This document shows positions 9,062-17,339 of a DNA stretch of 64,000 nucleotides, piece by piece. Numbering within the stretch: the stretch's first letter is position 1; every line of letters begins with the position of its first letter. Source of the stretch: Viridibacterium sp047600765. Its GTDB lineage: Bacteria > Pseudomonadota > Gammaproteobacteria > Burkholderiales > Rhodocyclaceae. Location: the NCBI GenBank assembly GCA_047600765.1, contig JASGKF010000001.1:1178001-1242000 (forward strand), written 5' to 3'. The notes beneath the pieces are model-generated. The model saw only the letters and a program-made list of their open reading frames with translations. It was not told the DNA's origin and searched no databases. The position numbers and the translations under genes are program-made.

Positions 9062-10222
9062 TCAGCGTGGCGGCCAGGCCCAGGCGGGCTTGTCGAGCTT
9101 GCCCTGCCCGGCGATGCGCGTCTCGCCGAATTCCTTTTCGAGTTGCAGGCTGTTGCAATCGCCGTCGTGCTCCAGCGCTGCGATGAGACGCGCTGCGTGC
9201 GACACGACGACGGTCTGCGTATGGCGCGCAGCCTGCACGATGAGTCGCCCCAATGCGGGCAGCAGGTCCGGGTGCAGGCTGGTCTCCGGTTCGTTGAGCA
9301 CCAGCAGGCCCGGCGGGCGCGGACTCAGCAGCGCGGCAACGAGCAGCAGGTAGCGCAGCGTGCCGTCCGACAATTCGGCCGCACGCAAAGGACGCAGCAG
9401 GCCGTGCTGGTGCATGGCCAGCTCGAAGCGACCGTCGCTGACCAGCACCTCGACGCGCGCACCGGGGAAGGCGTCGTTGATGGCGGCATCGAGACCACGC
9501 GCATCGCCGATCTCGCGGATGGTCTGCAAGGCCGCAGCCAGGTCGGCGCCATCGTGACCCAGCACCGGCGTGTGCGTGCCGATCTGCGGCTGGCGCGCGG
9601 GGGCGCCCGCATCGGAGCGGAAGTGATCGTAGAAGCGCCAGGAGCGGATCTGCTCGCGCAGCGTCAGCACCTCGGGCGCGGCCTGCGGGTCAGCGCAACG
9701 TGCCAGCATGCTGTCGAAGGTTGGCACGCCCTGTGAGATGACACGCCAGTCGCGACCTTCGCGCGCCGACACCACCGGGCCACGTCGCTCGAACAGCGCC
9801 GCAGCGGGGCGATAGCGCGCGCCGCTCCAGATGGCTTCGCGTTTGATGTGGGGATCCAGTGAGAAAGCGGTCTGGCTGACGATGGGCAAACCTAGTTCAA
9901 CGGCGTAGCTGAATTCCTCTGCCGCAAAACCCAGCTTGAGCGCCACCGGGCCATTGCGCGAGGTCGGTTCAACCTCATGCTCGCCACGCAACACCTCGCG
10001 TGAAAAACTCTCCGGCCCCGCCCACAGCGTCGAGGGCAAACCGCCTTCACGCGCCAGCGACGCAATCAACCCGCCCTGCCCCGCATCGGCCAGCAGGCGC
10101 AGGGCGCGGTAGACGCTGGACTTGCCGCTGCCATTGGCGCCGACGATGAGGTTGAGCCCCTGCAGGGGCAGCGCCAGATCGCGCAAGGAGCGGTAACCCG
10201 AAATGGCCAGTGTGTGCAGCAT
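9062..10222 (-). CDS. AAA family ATPase, RecF/OLD-like (AAA_21)
   Basis: A protein of 386 residues starting at MLHTLAISGYRSL, the usual beginning for this family; an in-frame ATG at 10240 is an alternative. The Walker A motif GANGSGKSS sits near residue 29. Near the C terminus lie an ABC-type signature-like ELSDGTLRY, a Walker B LLVLNEPETSLHP and a switch histidine VVSHAAR. This is the architecture of single-gene SMC/RecF-like predicted ATPases with a short middle region instead of a long coiled coil, and without the TOPRIM nuclease of true OLD proteins. A DNA-related role is possible but not shown. It is upstream of, and on the same strand as, the AAA+ gene at 7823-8920. Confidence 0.8.
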   Translation of the reverse strand: MLHTLAISGYRSLRDLALPLQGLNLIVGANGSGKSSVYRALRLLADAGQGGLIASLAREGGLPSTLWAGPESFSREVLRGEHEVEPTSRNGPVALKLGFAAEEFSYAVELGLPIVSQTAFSLDPHIKREAIWSGARYRPAAALFERRGPVVSAREGRDWRVISQGVPTFDSMLARCADPQAAPEVLTLREQIRSWRFYDHFRSDAGAPARQPQIGTHTPVLGHDGADLAAALQTIREIGDARGLDAAINDAFPGARVEVLVSDGRFELAMHQHGLLRPLRAAELSDGTLRYLLLVAALLSPRPPGLLVLNEPETSLHPDLLPALGRLIVQAARHTQTVVVSHAARLIAALEHDGDCNSLQLEKEFGETRIAGQGKLDKPAWAWPPR

Positions 10223-10373
10223 GATCACAGGACTCGGCATGGAGAACGGGCAGTATGCCGCAGTGCTGCGCCGCCTTGATGACGCCTGCCCGTCCGGCGC
10301 CCGGCGGTTTGCCTGCAGAAGCTCCGGCCGCCTGCCGTAGACTCACCTGCGCCGCTCCACCCAAGGACTCTCC

Positions 10374-12149
10374 ATGCATCGTCGCGACTTCCTGAGCCTG
10401 CTCCTCCCCCTGCTCGCCGCCTGCAGCACCACTGCGGACAAGCCCGCTGGCGGCAAGGGCCGCACACCGCGCCTGCTGGCCACCGACGCCGACTGGCTGG
10501 CGCTGGCCGAACGCCGCAAACAGGACGCCGACCTCGATCGCTTCGTCGGCCTGCTGCTGGAGCGCGCCAACAGCGATCTGCGCCTGAGTCTGCTGGAACG
10601 CAAGCTACAGGGCCGCCGCCTGCTGGAGGTGTCGCGCGAATTCATCCGTCGCAGCCTGCTGTGGGCCTTCGCCTGGCGCATCACCGGCAACGAGGTGTGG
10701 CTGGACCGCGCACGCCGCGAGATGCTCAACGTCGCCAGCTTCAGCGACTGGAACCCCGATCACTACCTCGACGTGGCCGAGATGACAGCCGGCCTGGCGA
10801 TCACCTATGACTGGCTCTACGCCGCGCTCAGCGAAGAAGACCGCCGCACCATACGCCGCGCGATTGTCGACAAGGGCATCGCCCAGGCGCGCAACGGCCA
10901 CAAGACTTTCAGCATGACCAACAACTGGAGCCAGGTCTGCATCGCTGGCATGGTGCTGGGCGCGCTGGCGGTCGAAGACGACGAACCGGAGCTCGCTGCC
11001 GACCTGCTCGCGGCAGCGCGCAAGACAGCCTTCATCGGGCTGGAAGCCTACAAGCCCGATGGTGTCTATCCCGAAGGGCCGACCTACTGGTCCTACGGCA
11101 CGACCTATGAAGTGCTGCTGATCGCCGCCCTGCGCGGCGCGCGCAACAATGACTGGGGCCTGCTGCAAGCACCGGGCCTGCTGCGCAGCGCCGAGTTCTA
11201 CGCGCATGCTGTCGGCCCGACCGGCAAGCACTTCAACTTCGCCGATGGTGGCGAAGGCCAGGAACTGGCGCCGCCCTTCTTCTACCTCGCCCGCGAGCTG
11301 GGCCAACCCGGCCTGCTCGCGCCCAAGCGCGCCATGATCCGCAACAAGCAAGGCCTCAGCGAACGCTTCGCCCCGCTGGTCGCGCTGTGGTGGCCCAGCG
11401 CGCAGGGTGGCACAACGCCGCCGCTGCGCTTCAGTGGTCAGGGCCCGCAGCCCGTTGCCATCTGGCGCAGCTCTTGGACTGACCCGAACGCTCTCTACTT
11501 CGCCATCAAGGCCGGCGGTGCCGCCCACAACCACGCACACATGGACGCCGGCAGCTTCGTGCTGGACATGGACGGCGTACGCTGGGCCAGGGACCTCGGC
11601 CCGCAGGACTACAACAGCCTGGAGAGTCGCGGCATCGATCTGTGGAACATGAAGCAGGATTCGCCACGCTGGAAAGTCTTCCGCCTCGGCAACACGGCAC
11701 ACAGCACCCTGATGCTGGACCTCCAGCTGCACAACGCAGCAGGCATGGCCACGCTGGCAATGCCCGCTGACAACGAAGCCCTCATCGATCTCACGCCCGT
11801 CTTCCTGCCCGGCCAGCTGAAGAAGGCCACACGACGCGCGCGCTTCGAAACGAACGCCGTATCACTGCAGGACGACATCTCCGGCGCCCGCCCCGGCAGC
11901 AGCGTGCGCTGGGCCATGACCACCGAAGCCGCGATACGCATCGAGGGGCAGACCGCTGTACTGAGCATCGCCAGCAAAAACCTGCGCGTGCGCTTCACGG
12001 GCAGCAATGTGCAACTGAGCGTGCAGGACATTTCACGCCCCTCCAACCCGCTCGACGTCGCCAATTCGAATACGCGTCAGCTGGTGGTGAGTGGAACGAC
12101 GGATGCCAGTGGCAACTGGCAGCTGGGGACGCGGCTTTCGCGGGAGTGA
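10374..12149 (+). CDS. Heparinase II/III-like (alginate-lyase type) polysaccharide lyase, lipoprotein
   Basis: A protein of 591 residues beginning with an MHRRDF signal and the lipobox LAAC, so probably exported and lipid-anchored. Residues 70-320 are rich in helices with Tyr/Trp motifs (AITYDWLY, TNNWSQVC, PEGPTYWSYGT) typical of the alpha/alpha toroid of PL15/PL17/PL21-type lyases. From about 380 onward comes the beta-sandwich heparinase II/III domain with AAHNHAHMDAGSFVLD, where His and Asp would form the active/metal site. It likely cleaves uronic-acid polysaccharides or oligosaccharides by beta-elimination; the substrate cannot be read from sequence. It stands alone between unrelated genes, about 3 kb from the pectate lyases, which also act on uronates. 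Confidence 0.8.
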   Translation: MHRRDFLSLLLPLLAACSTTADKPAGGKGRTPRLLATDADWLALAERRKQDADLDRFVGLLLERANSDLRLSLLERKLQGRRLLEVSREFIRRSLLWAFAWRITGNEVWLDRARREMLNVASFSDWNPDHYLDVAEMTAGLAITYDWLYAALSEEDRRTIRRAIVDKGIAQARNGHKTFSMTNNWSQVCIAGMVLGALAVEDDEPELAADLLAAARKTAFIGLEAYKPDGVYPEGPTYWSYGTTYEVLLIAALRGARNNDWGLLQAPGLLRSAEFYAHAVGPTGKHFNFADGGEGQELAPPFFYLARELGQPGLLAPKRAMIRNKQGLSERFAPLVALWWPSAQGGTTPPLRFSGQGPQPVAIWRSSWTDPNALYFAIKAGGAAHNHAHMDAGSFVLDMDGVRWARDLGPQDYNSLESRGIDLWNMKQDSPRWKVFRLGNTAHSTLMLDLQLHNAAGMATLAMPADNEALIDLTPVFLPGQLKKATRRARFETNAVSLQDDISGARPGSSVRWAMTTEAAIRIEGQTAVLSIASKNLRVRFTGSNVQLSVQDISRPSNPLDVANSNTRQLVVSGTTDASGNWQLGTRLSRE

Positions 12150-12193
12150 TACGGCGCGCGCCAGCCCGCCGTGTTCAGCTAATCGGACAACGA

Positions 12194-12709
12194 CTAGCCA
12201 AAGCGTTTGACGAGCTTCGGGTAGAGATGATCGAGATCCTCTTCTGCCCATTCCTCGCCATCCGGCCCGTTCATATGAGCTGCGGGCGGACTGGATGGAA
12301 AAGCGGAATACGGCTGACCAGTCTTCCGGCACCAGGCGTCGATACCAACCGACTGCCAACCTTCGACCTGACACTCCAGGTCTTCATCCTCTTCTTTGAT
12401 AAAGGCACCCAGCTTGTCAGGATCAGCGAGCGCCGTATTGAAGGCCTTCTCCCCCCGGGAAATGAGCCATCCACGAAAGTAATCGAACCCGTCGTCCGAG
12501 CAACCGCCGCCAATTACATATGCCGCCCCCCAAAGCGGCCATGTGTACGACGAGCGGAAAAAGGCGTTGAAGATGTGCTGGAACTCGACGACCTCCTCGG
12601 TCGACAGATCATCAAGAAGAGCCGTCATCTCCTCAATCTGTTGTTCCGGATCGCCGTCCGAGGCACGACGTGATTTGTCAATAAGCCCCCAGAACGACAT
12701 GACGTCCAT
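12194..12709 (-). CDS. DUF4240 domain protein
   Basis: A protein of 171 residues with GGAGG upstream of the ATG. It has the DUF4240 pattern over most of its length: an N-terminal FWGLIDKSRRASDGD, a middle LWGAAYVIGGGCSDDGFDYFRGWLISRG, and ALADPDKLG. No signal peptide or membrane segment is present. DUF4240 proteins are small soluble proteins of unknown function found singly in many genomes, sometimes near toxin or immunity genes. Here the neighbours give no clue. The family call is firm; function unknown. Confidence 0.85.
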   Translation of the reverse strand: MDVMSFWGLIDKSRRASDGDPEQQIEEMTALLDDLSTEEVVEFQHIFNAFFRSSYTWPLWGAAYVIGGGCSDDGFDYFRGWLISRGEKAFNTALADPDKLGAFIKEEDEDLECQVEGWQSVGIDAWCRKTGQPYSAFPSSPPAAHMNGPDGEEWAEEDLDHLYPKLVKRFG

Positions 12710-12755
12710 CAGACACCTCCATCAAGCAGTTGTGGCACAGCTCGTATAGTCAGCT

Positions 12756-14687
12756 TCAGATATCCACCGGCGGAAACAGCGCATCCTGATCCACGAAGCG
12801 CCAGCGCCCCACATAGATCGCGAACATCGCGGCAATGATGGTCCAGGGCAAAACCGCCTGCACCGGCGTCAGCCAGTCGCCGTCGAAGGCGCCGAACATG
12901 CTGGCCTTGAGCGCCTTGATGACCCAGGTGAGCGGCAACCAGGGGCTGATGTCCATGAACAGGCGGCCCGACAATTCCACCGGCATGATGCCGCCCGATG
13001 ACGACAGCTGGATTGCCAGCAGCACCATCGCAATGCCTTTGCCTGCGTCGCCACCGGCGCGCGCGAGCGCGAAGGTGATCAGCAGGAAGGTCATCCCGCT
13101 GAGTACCAATATCAGCGCAAAAGCCAGGGGGTGCAGTATCTGTATGTGCAGCACCCAGGTCACAAGCGCGAGGATGGCGAGCACCTGCAGGACGACGATG
13201 CCGGTCGGCAGCGTGATCTTGCCCAGCAGGCGTGCCACGGGCGGCATGGGGCGTGCCTGTTGCGGCAGCACGCGGACGTGCAGCAGGAACACCGCCACGC
13301 CGGCGCCCAGCCACAGCGCGGCCGAAATGATGTTGGGGGCAAAGCCGCTACCGCTGTTCTCGACCGGGGCTTCGACTTCGAGGTGCGGCTCGACGGAGTG
13401 CGCAAGGCCCTGCGGGCTGCCGTCGGGCTTGGCGACGGTGACAGGCAGGGCCTGATGCAGTTGCGCGAGGCCCAGTGACAATTGCTTGGCACCACCGGCG
13501 ACGTCACGGGTGGCACGCGTCACCTTGTCGGCGCCCTGCTCGACTTCTTCGGCACCGTGCGAGAGGGCGTCGTACTGCGACGCCGGCGGCAGCTTTGTGT
13601 TGATCTCGTGAATGGCGTCGCCCAGCGTGCGCACGCCGGTGAGCAAGCGGTTGGTGCCGGTACGTACTTGTCGTGCGCCGTCAGACAGCTTGTTGTTGGC
13701 ATCGACGGCTGCCTGCGCGCCGCCATCGAGCTTGGCAACCCCCTCAAGCAGATCCTTGGTGCCATCCGTCAAAGCCGTCGGTGCCCAGATCGACTGGCTC
13801 ACCTCGTGGTGCATGGTCTCGACACCCACATGCAGTTGCTGGGTGCCGTTGCGCAAATCAAGGAGTCCGTTGCCGAGCGCTTCGTGACCGCGCACCAGCG
13901 CATCGGTGCCATTGCGCAGGCGATTGAGGTCTTGCTGCGGCGGACGCTGGGCATCGATGCTGCCAAGGGCGGTTCCGACCTGTTGCGCGCCGTCGATGAG
14001 CTTGCGCGTGTTGTCGGCCAGCTGGTGCGTACCGGTGGCGAGCTTCTGCGAGCCCGCAGCAGTCTGTGCGGCGCCATCGGCAAGTGCACGGCCGCCCTGG
14101 TCGAGGTCGGCAACGCTCTTGCGCAGCACGTCGACGCTGCGCTGCGAGCCGAGTGCATTCGAGAACACCACGCCCCAGCGTTGCTCGTTGAGGTTCTCGT
14201 TGATGTCCTGGTCGAGTCGTTGTGCAAAACGACGTGCGATGCCGGCACTCTCGATGTTGTTGCCCTCCGACAGAACGACGATGGGCTTGCCGGCACCGGC
14301 CGAGTTGCCGGGAATGGCGTTGGCGCTGAAGTCGCGTGGCAGGATCAGTGCGAAGGCCAGTTCGCCACGGCGTACCTGGCGACGCGCTTCGTCTTCGTCG
14401 ATCAGCTCTCGGAAGCCGAAACGCCCCTGCGCCTTGAGCGTGCGCTGCACGTCGAGGCCGATGTTGAAGACGTGATCACGGTACTGCAGGCCTTCGTCGA
14501 GGTTGACGATGCCCACCGGCAGAGCGTTGCTATGCGCTTCCGGATCCCACACGCTGGACAGGTAGATCAGCGAATACAGTGCCGGCACGAAGGCCACCAC
14601 GATGACCGCCAGGGCCAGCTTGCGGTGGTGAAAGAAGTACTGCATCTCCAGACCGGCAACGGTCAGGATATGGCGGATGAGTTTCAT
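12756..14687 (-). CDS. YhgE/Pip-type membrane protein (ABC-2-like)
   Basis: A protein of 643 residues from the ATG at MKLIRHIL; the longer open frame upstream has no start support. There is one membrane helix near residues 25-45, then a large extracytoplasmic region with the YhgE/Pip pattern (VGIVNLDEG, LAFALILPRDFSAN). This is followed by a long helical stretch of repeated GA-x-L/GT-x-L heptads (residues about 200-430) and about five to six membrane helices at the C terminus (ISAALWLGAGVAVFLL to MFAIYVGRWR). Related proteins resemble the permease half of ABC-2 exporters and the phage-infection protein Pip. No ATPase partner is adjacent. The substrate is unknown. The gene is read toward the DUF4240 gene on the same strand. 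Confidence 0.85.
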   Translation of the reverse strand: MKLIRHILTVAGLEMQYFFHHRKLALAVIVVAFVPALYSLIYLSSVWDPEAHSNALPVGIVNLDEGLQYRDHVFNIGLDVQRTLKAQGRFGFRELIDEDEARRQVRRGELAFALILPRDFSANAIPGNSAGAGKPIVVLSEGNNIESAGIARRFAQRLDQDINENLNEQRWGVVFSNALGSQRSVDVLRKSVADLDQGGRALADGAAQTAAGSQKLATGTHQLADNTRKLIDGAQQVGTALGSIDAQRPPQQDLNRLRNGTDALVRGHEALGNGLLDLRNGTQQLHVGVETMHHEVSQSIWAPTALTDGTKDLLEGVAKLDGGAQAAVDANNKLSDGARQVRTGTNRLLTGVRTLGDAIHEINTKLPPASQYDALSHGAEEVEQGADKVTRATRDVAGGAKQLSLGLAQLHQALPVTVAKPDGSPQGLAHSVEPHLEVEAPVENSGSGFAPNIISAALWLGAGVAVFLLHVRVLPQQARPMPPVARLLGKITLPTGIVVLQVLAILALVTWVLHIQILHPLAFALILVLSGMTFLLITFALARAGGDAGKGIAMVLLAIQLSSSGGIMPVELSGRLFMDISPWLPLTWVIKALKASMFGAFDGDWLTPVQAVLPWTIIAAMFAIYVGRWRFVDQDALFPPVDI

Positions 14688-14985
14688 GGGCGAGGCAGCT
14701 CTGGGCTCAAGTACTGGTTCTAATTGTTGTAAATGCTTGATGCGTGTGGAGCGCCCATCATACGCAGCCGAAGGCCCCCATGGGAGGCAACGGCCAGCGG
14801 CAGGAAAACTTGATTCGTTACCACCGGTAACAAGGCCATACAAGGCCGTTCTCTGCAAAGCCTCCTGCAAAGTTTCCTGCAAAAGAAAATCCCGGCATCC
14901 GCGCCAGGGTCCGCAGACCCCGACAACGTAGCCGGGATAAATAGGCCCCGCGCCTGGCGCGGGAACCTGATCAGGAGGACAAACC

Positions 14986-15005
14986 GCAGCCCCTTTCAGG
15001 GCTGC
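14986..15005 (-). terminator. hairpin after the first pectate lyase
   Basis: GCAGCCC and GGGCTGC pair across a six-base loop 16 bases past the stop of the pectate lyase gene, followed on the minus strand by GGTTTGTCC. A second GC-rich palindrome (CCCGCGCC/GGCGCGGG, 14947-14963) lies just beyond. The T-tract is weak. The rest of the 334-bp gap 14688-15021 shows no gene. Confidence 0.45.
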
Positions 15006-15021
15006 TGCGTTGCCTTACTAC

Positions 15022-16782
15022 TTACTGACAAGCGACAGCGGTCACGCCAGTGGCGGACATGTAGTCGATGTCAGCAAACTCGGAGGAAGCACCGGCTTCA
15101 ACACGAATCTTGTTGGCACCGGCGGCGAGCGTCACGGAGAAGCTCAGCGTGCTCCAGGTGGTCTTGGAGGCCGTCTTGGGGAACAGCGTGGTGCTGTTCA
15201 GCACCGTAGTGCCATTGACCAGCAGCTTGCCCGAGGTGGTCGCGCTGGAGCCGCCGTTCGAGTAGCGGAAACTGACCGTGTAGGTGCCTGCCGTCGGTGC
15301 GTTGATCGACCACACCACGCCCGAACCGGCGCTGTTGGCGAGGTTGGCGTAGCCCGTGCCGGTATAGCCGCTGTTGCTGGTCGAGATGGCGCCATCAATG
15401 CTGCAGAAGCCCGTCGTGCTTTCCTGGATCGTGATGGCAGTTGCCGTTGACGAAGAGGAGGACGAAGCTGCCGAAGAAGAGCTGGAGCTGGCGACGCTGG
15501 ACGACGAGGACGAGCTGGACGCGACGCTGGAGGACGACGAAGAGCTCGATGCCACACTCGACGAGGAGCTCGACGCGACGCTGGAGCTGGAGCTCGCTGC
15601 GCTGGACGACGAGGACGAAGTCGTGCCGCAAGCCGAAGCCACCAAGGTTGCGCCGTTCTTGCCGACACCGGCGTAGCTGGGCAGCTTGTCCTTCACGCAC
15701 GATGCCACAACGGGCTCATACGTGTAGGTCAGCGTCTTCGGGAACGTGGCCGTGGTGGTCCAGGCCGAGGCGCTGGTGTCACCGCTGGCCGGCGTGGTCC
15801 AGGTGATGTTGTAGGTCGCGAAGTCAGCGGTGCTCAGGATGTTGTTGTTGCGCAGATCCCAGAAGCCGCAGTTGCTGCCGCTGTCGTAGAAGCACACCAC
15901 CGGGTTGACCGCGTTCTGGAAGAAGTTGCGTTCGATCAGCGCGTAGCCGGCCTGACGGGTGTTGATGCCCGAGCTGGTGATGCCGTCGTAGAAGTTGTTG
16001 TAGACGTGGATCCAGCCACCGCGTTGCAGCGGCAGACGGGCATTCACGTTCTTGTAGTAGTTGTGGTGGAAGGTGATCTCGCGGCCACCGTCGATGTCGC
16101 TCGACGAGGAACCATCCAGGCCGACCTTCTTGCTGTCGTGGATGTAGTTGTACGAGACGGTGATGTTGTGCGAGGCCTTCTTGATGTCGATGGCCGACTC
16201 GAAGGTCAGGTCGCCGTCGGGCGAACCGTTGCACTCGTTGTTCACGGCGAACAGTTCGTTGTGGTCAATCCACACGTTCGAACCGCTGTCGATGCGGATC
16301 ATGTCGGCATCGTTGTTGGCGCCGCCCAGCGCACCGATCTTCATGTTCTTGACGACGACGTTGCTCGAACTGCCGTTGATCACGATACCCCAGTTGGCGG
16401 AGGAGCCATTGGCACCTTCGATGGTCACGCCAGCGGTGTAGTTCTTGATCTCGATGTAACGGTAGGCGTCGTTCCAGTGCGCCACCGGGCAGTTGCCGGA
16501 CGAATCCTTGGTGTGATCCTTGACGATCTGGGCGATCAGCGTGTCTTCGTTGCCGGTGTAGGTGATGTGCAGCGGGTAGGCGCCGGTCGACACCTTGGTG
16601 CCGGCGTCGTTGTAGCGCGCGTTGGCAATGATGGTGTTGATTTCGGTGTAGGTCGCGGCGGTGAACTTGCGCGCCGTGGAGATGTTGCCGTCAGCGGTCG
16701 AGAAACCGCCGGTCGAGCTGGCGGCGAAAGAGGCGCCGCTGGCAAGCAGCGCGGCAATCGCTGCGATGGGTTTGATACGCAT
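15022..16782 (-). CDS. Secreted PL1 pectate lyase with poly-Ser linker and CBM35-like module
   Basis: A protein of 586 residues from the ATG preceded by GGAGA. Residues 1-21 are a Sec signal peptide ending SFA-A. Residues 25-385 are a PL1 parallel beta-helix: the Ca-binding segments DADMIRIDSGSNVWIDHNEL and AIDIKK, and the catalytic-arginine segment NARLPLQRGGW. About residues 387-447 form a linker of nearly pure Ser with Ala/Val spacers. The last about 135 residues form a beta-sandwich resembling CBM35/CBM6 (WSINAPTAGTYTVSFRYSN, ADIDYMSATG). It would cleave polygalacturonate outside the cell by beta-elimination. It is a close paralogue of the next gene (17340-18905), whose C-terminal module is different. 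Ser linkers of this kind are known from plant-wall degraders such as Cellvibrio. Confidence 0.9.
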   Translation of the reverse strand: MRIKPIAAIAALLASGASFAASSTGGFSTADGNISTARKFTAATYTEINTIIANARYNDAGTKVSTGAYPLHITYTGNEDTLIAQIVKDHTKDSSGNCPVAHWNDAYRYIEIKNYTAGVTIEGANGSSANWGIVINGSSSNVVVKNMKIGALGGANNDADMIRIDSGSNVWIDHNELFAVNNECNGSPDGDLTFESAIDIKKASHNITVSYNYIHDSKKVGLDGSSSSDIDGGREITFHHNYYKNVNARLPLQRGGWIHVYNNFYDGITSSGINTRQAGYALIERNFFQNAVNPVVCFYDSGSNCGFWDLRNNNILSTADFATYNITWTTPASGDTSASAWTTTATFPKTLTYTYEPVVASCVKDKLPSYAGVGKNGATLVASACGTTSSSSSSAASSSSSVASSSSSSVASSSSSSSSVASSSSSSSSVASSSSSSAASSSSSSTATAITIQESTTGFCSIDGAISTSNSGYTGTGYANLANSAGSGVVWSINAPTAGTYTVSFRYSNGGSSATTSGKLLVNGTTVLNSTTLFPKTASKTTWSTLSFSVTLAAGANKIRVEAGASSEFADIDYMSATGVTAVACQ

Positions 16783-16882
16783 GTCTTCGTGTCTCCATTT
16801 TTGGTTGCTATCAACTTCTACGACGCCTCTGCGGGCGCGGCCTCCCTTGCAGGCGAGCTCCGTCACCTTTGTTGGCGACGCG

Positions 16883-16888
16883 AGTATA
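16883..16888 (-). promoter_or_regulatory. candidate -10 (TATACT) shared by both pectate lyase genes
   Basis: On the minus strand the string CAAATATACTC occurs about 100 bases before this pectate lyase start and recurs before the second one at 18987-18997. In both cases it follows an A/T-rich block containing TTTTGGT. The remainder of the 557-bp gap 16783-17339 is AT-rich near 16890-16990 and carries the terminator at 17241-17284; I see no gene in it. Confidence 0.45.
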
Positions 16889-17240
16889 TTTGCCTTTTTT
16901 ACCAAAAATCACACTTTTGTATTTATTTACATGTTGCGCAGCGGAATATTGTTGATTTTATTGAATATATGTTTTTGTGGAGAGAACAACTCGCCTGCTT
17001 AATGCGGCGCAGCATCGTCATCCTGCAAGGCAAAGCCCGGCAAGGACCATGGCAAAAGCATTCGCCAGACGCGAATGTGGGCTACAGGCAGGCTCCGGAC
17101 AACGGCCAGGGACGCAACCGCCATTCCATCAAATGATCTGCAGACACCTTCAGGCCTTGCTCGGCAAGCGCCGTCTGCGGGTATTAATCCGTGCCGGATT
17201 ATTTGCAGGACGCGTTGAATAATCGGCGCACAAAAAGAAA

Positions 17241-17284
17241 CCGGGCGGTACGTTCCGCAGCTCACTGCGAAACGTACCGCCCGG
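17241..17284 (-). terminator. strong Rho-independent terminator of the second pectate lyase
   Basis: A 14-bp perfect stem (CCGGGCGGTACGTT with its complement) encloses an additional CGCAG-CTCA-CTGCG hairpin. On the minus strand it is followed by TTTCTTTTTG. It begins 55 bases after the stop of the gene ending at 17340. Confidence 0.85.
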
Positions 17285-17339
17285 TAATGCATTTCAGCCC
17301 CTCTCCACCCGGAGGCGGAGAGGTTCGATCATGCGTGCA

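Noticed and set aside
7442..9736. 764-codon open frame on the + strand opposite the ATPase genes
   Set aside because: It is antisense to two genes with clear Walker motifs; the translation has no domain and the Arg/Gln/Ala-rich look of a GC-rich shadow frame.
15374..15676. Highly acidic ORF over the pectate lyase Ser linker
   Set aside because: It is the reverse complement of Ser codons, giving Glu/Asp/Leu repeats; no start signal or independent support.
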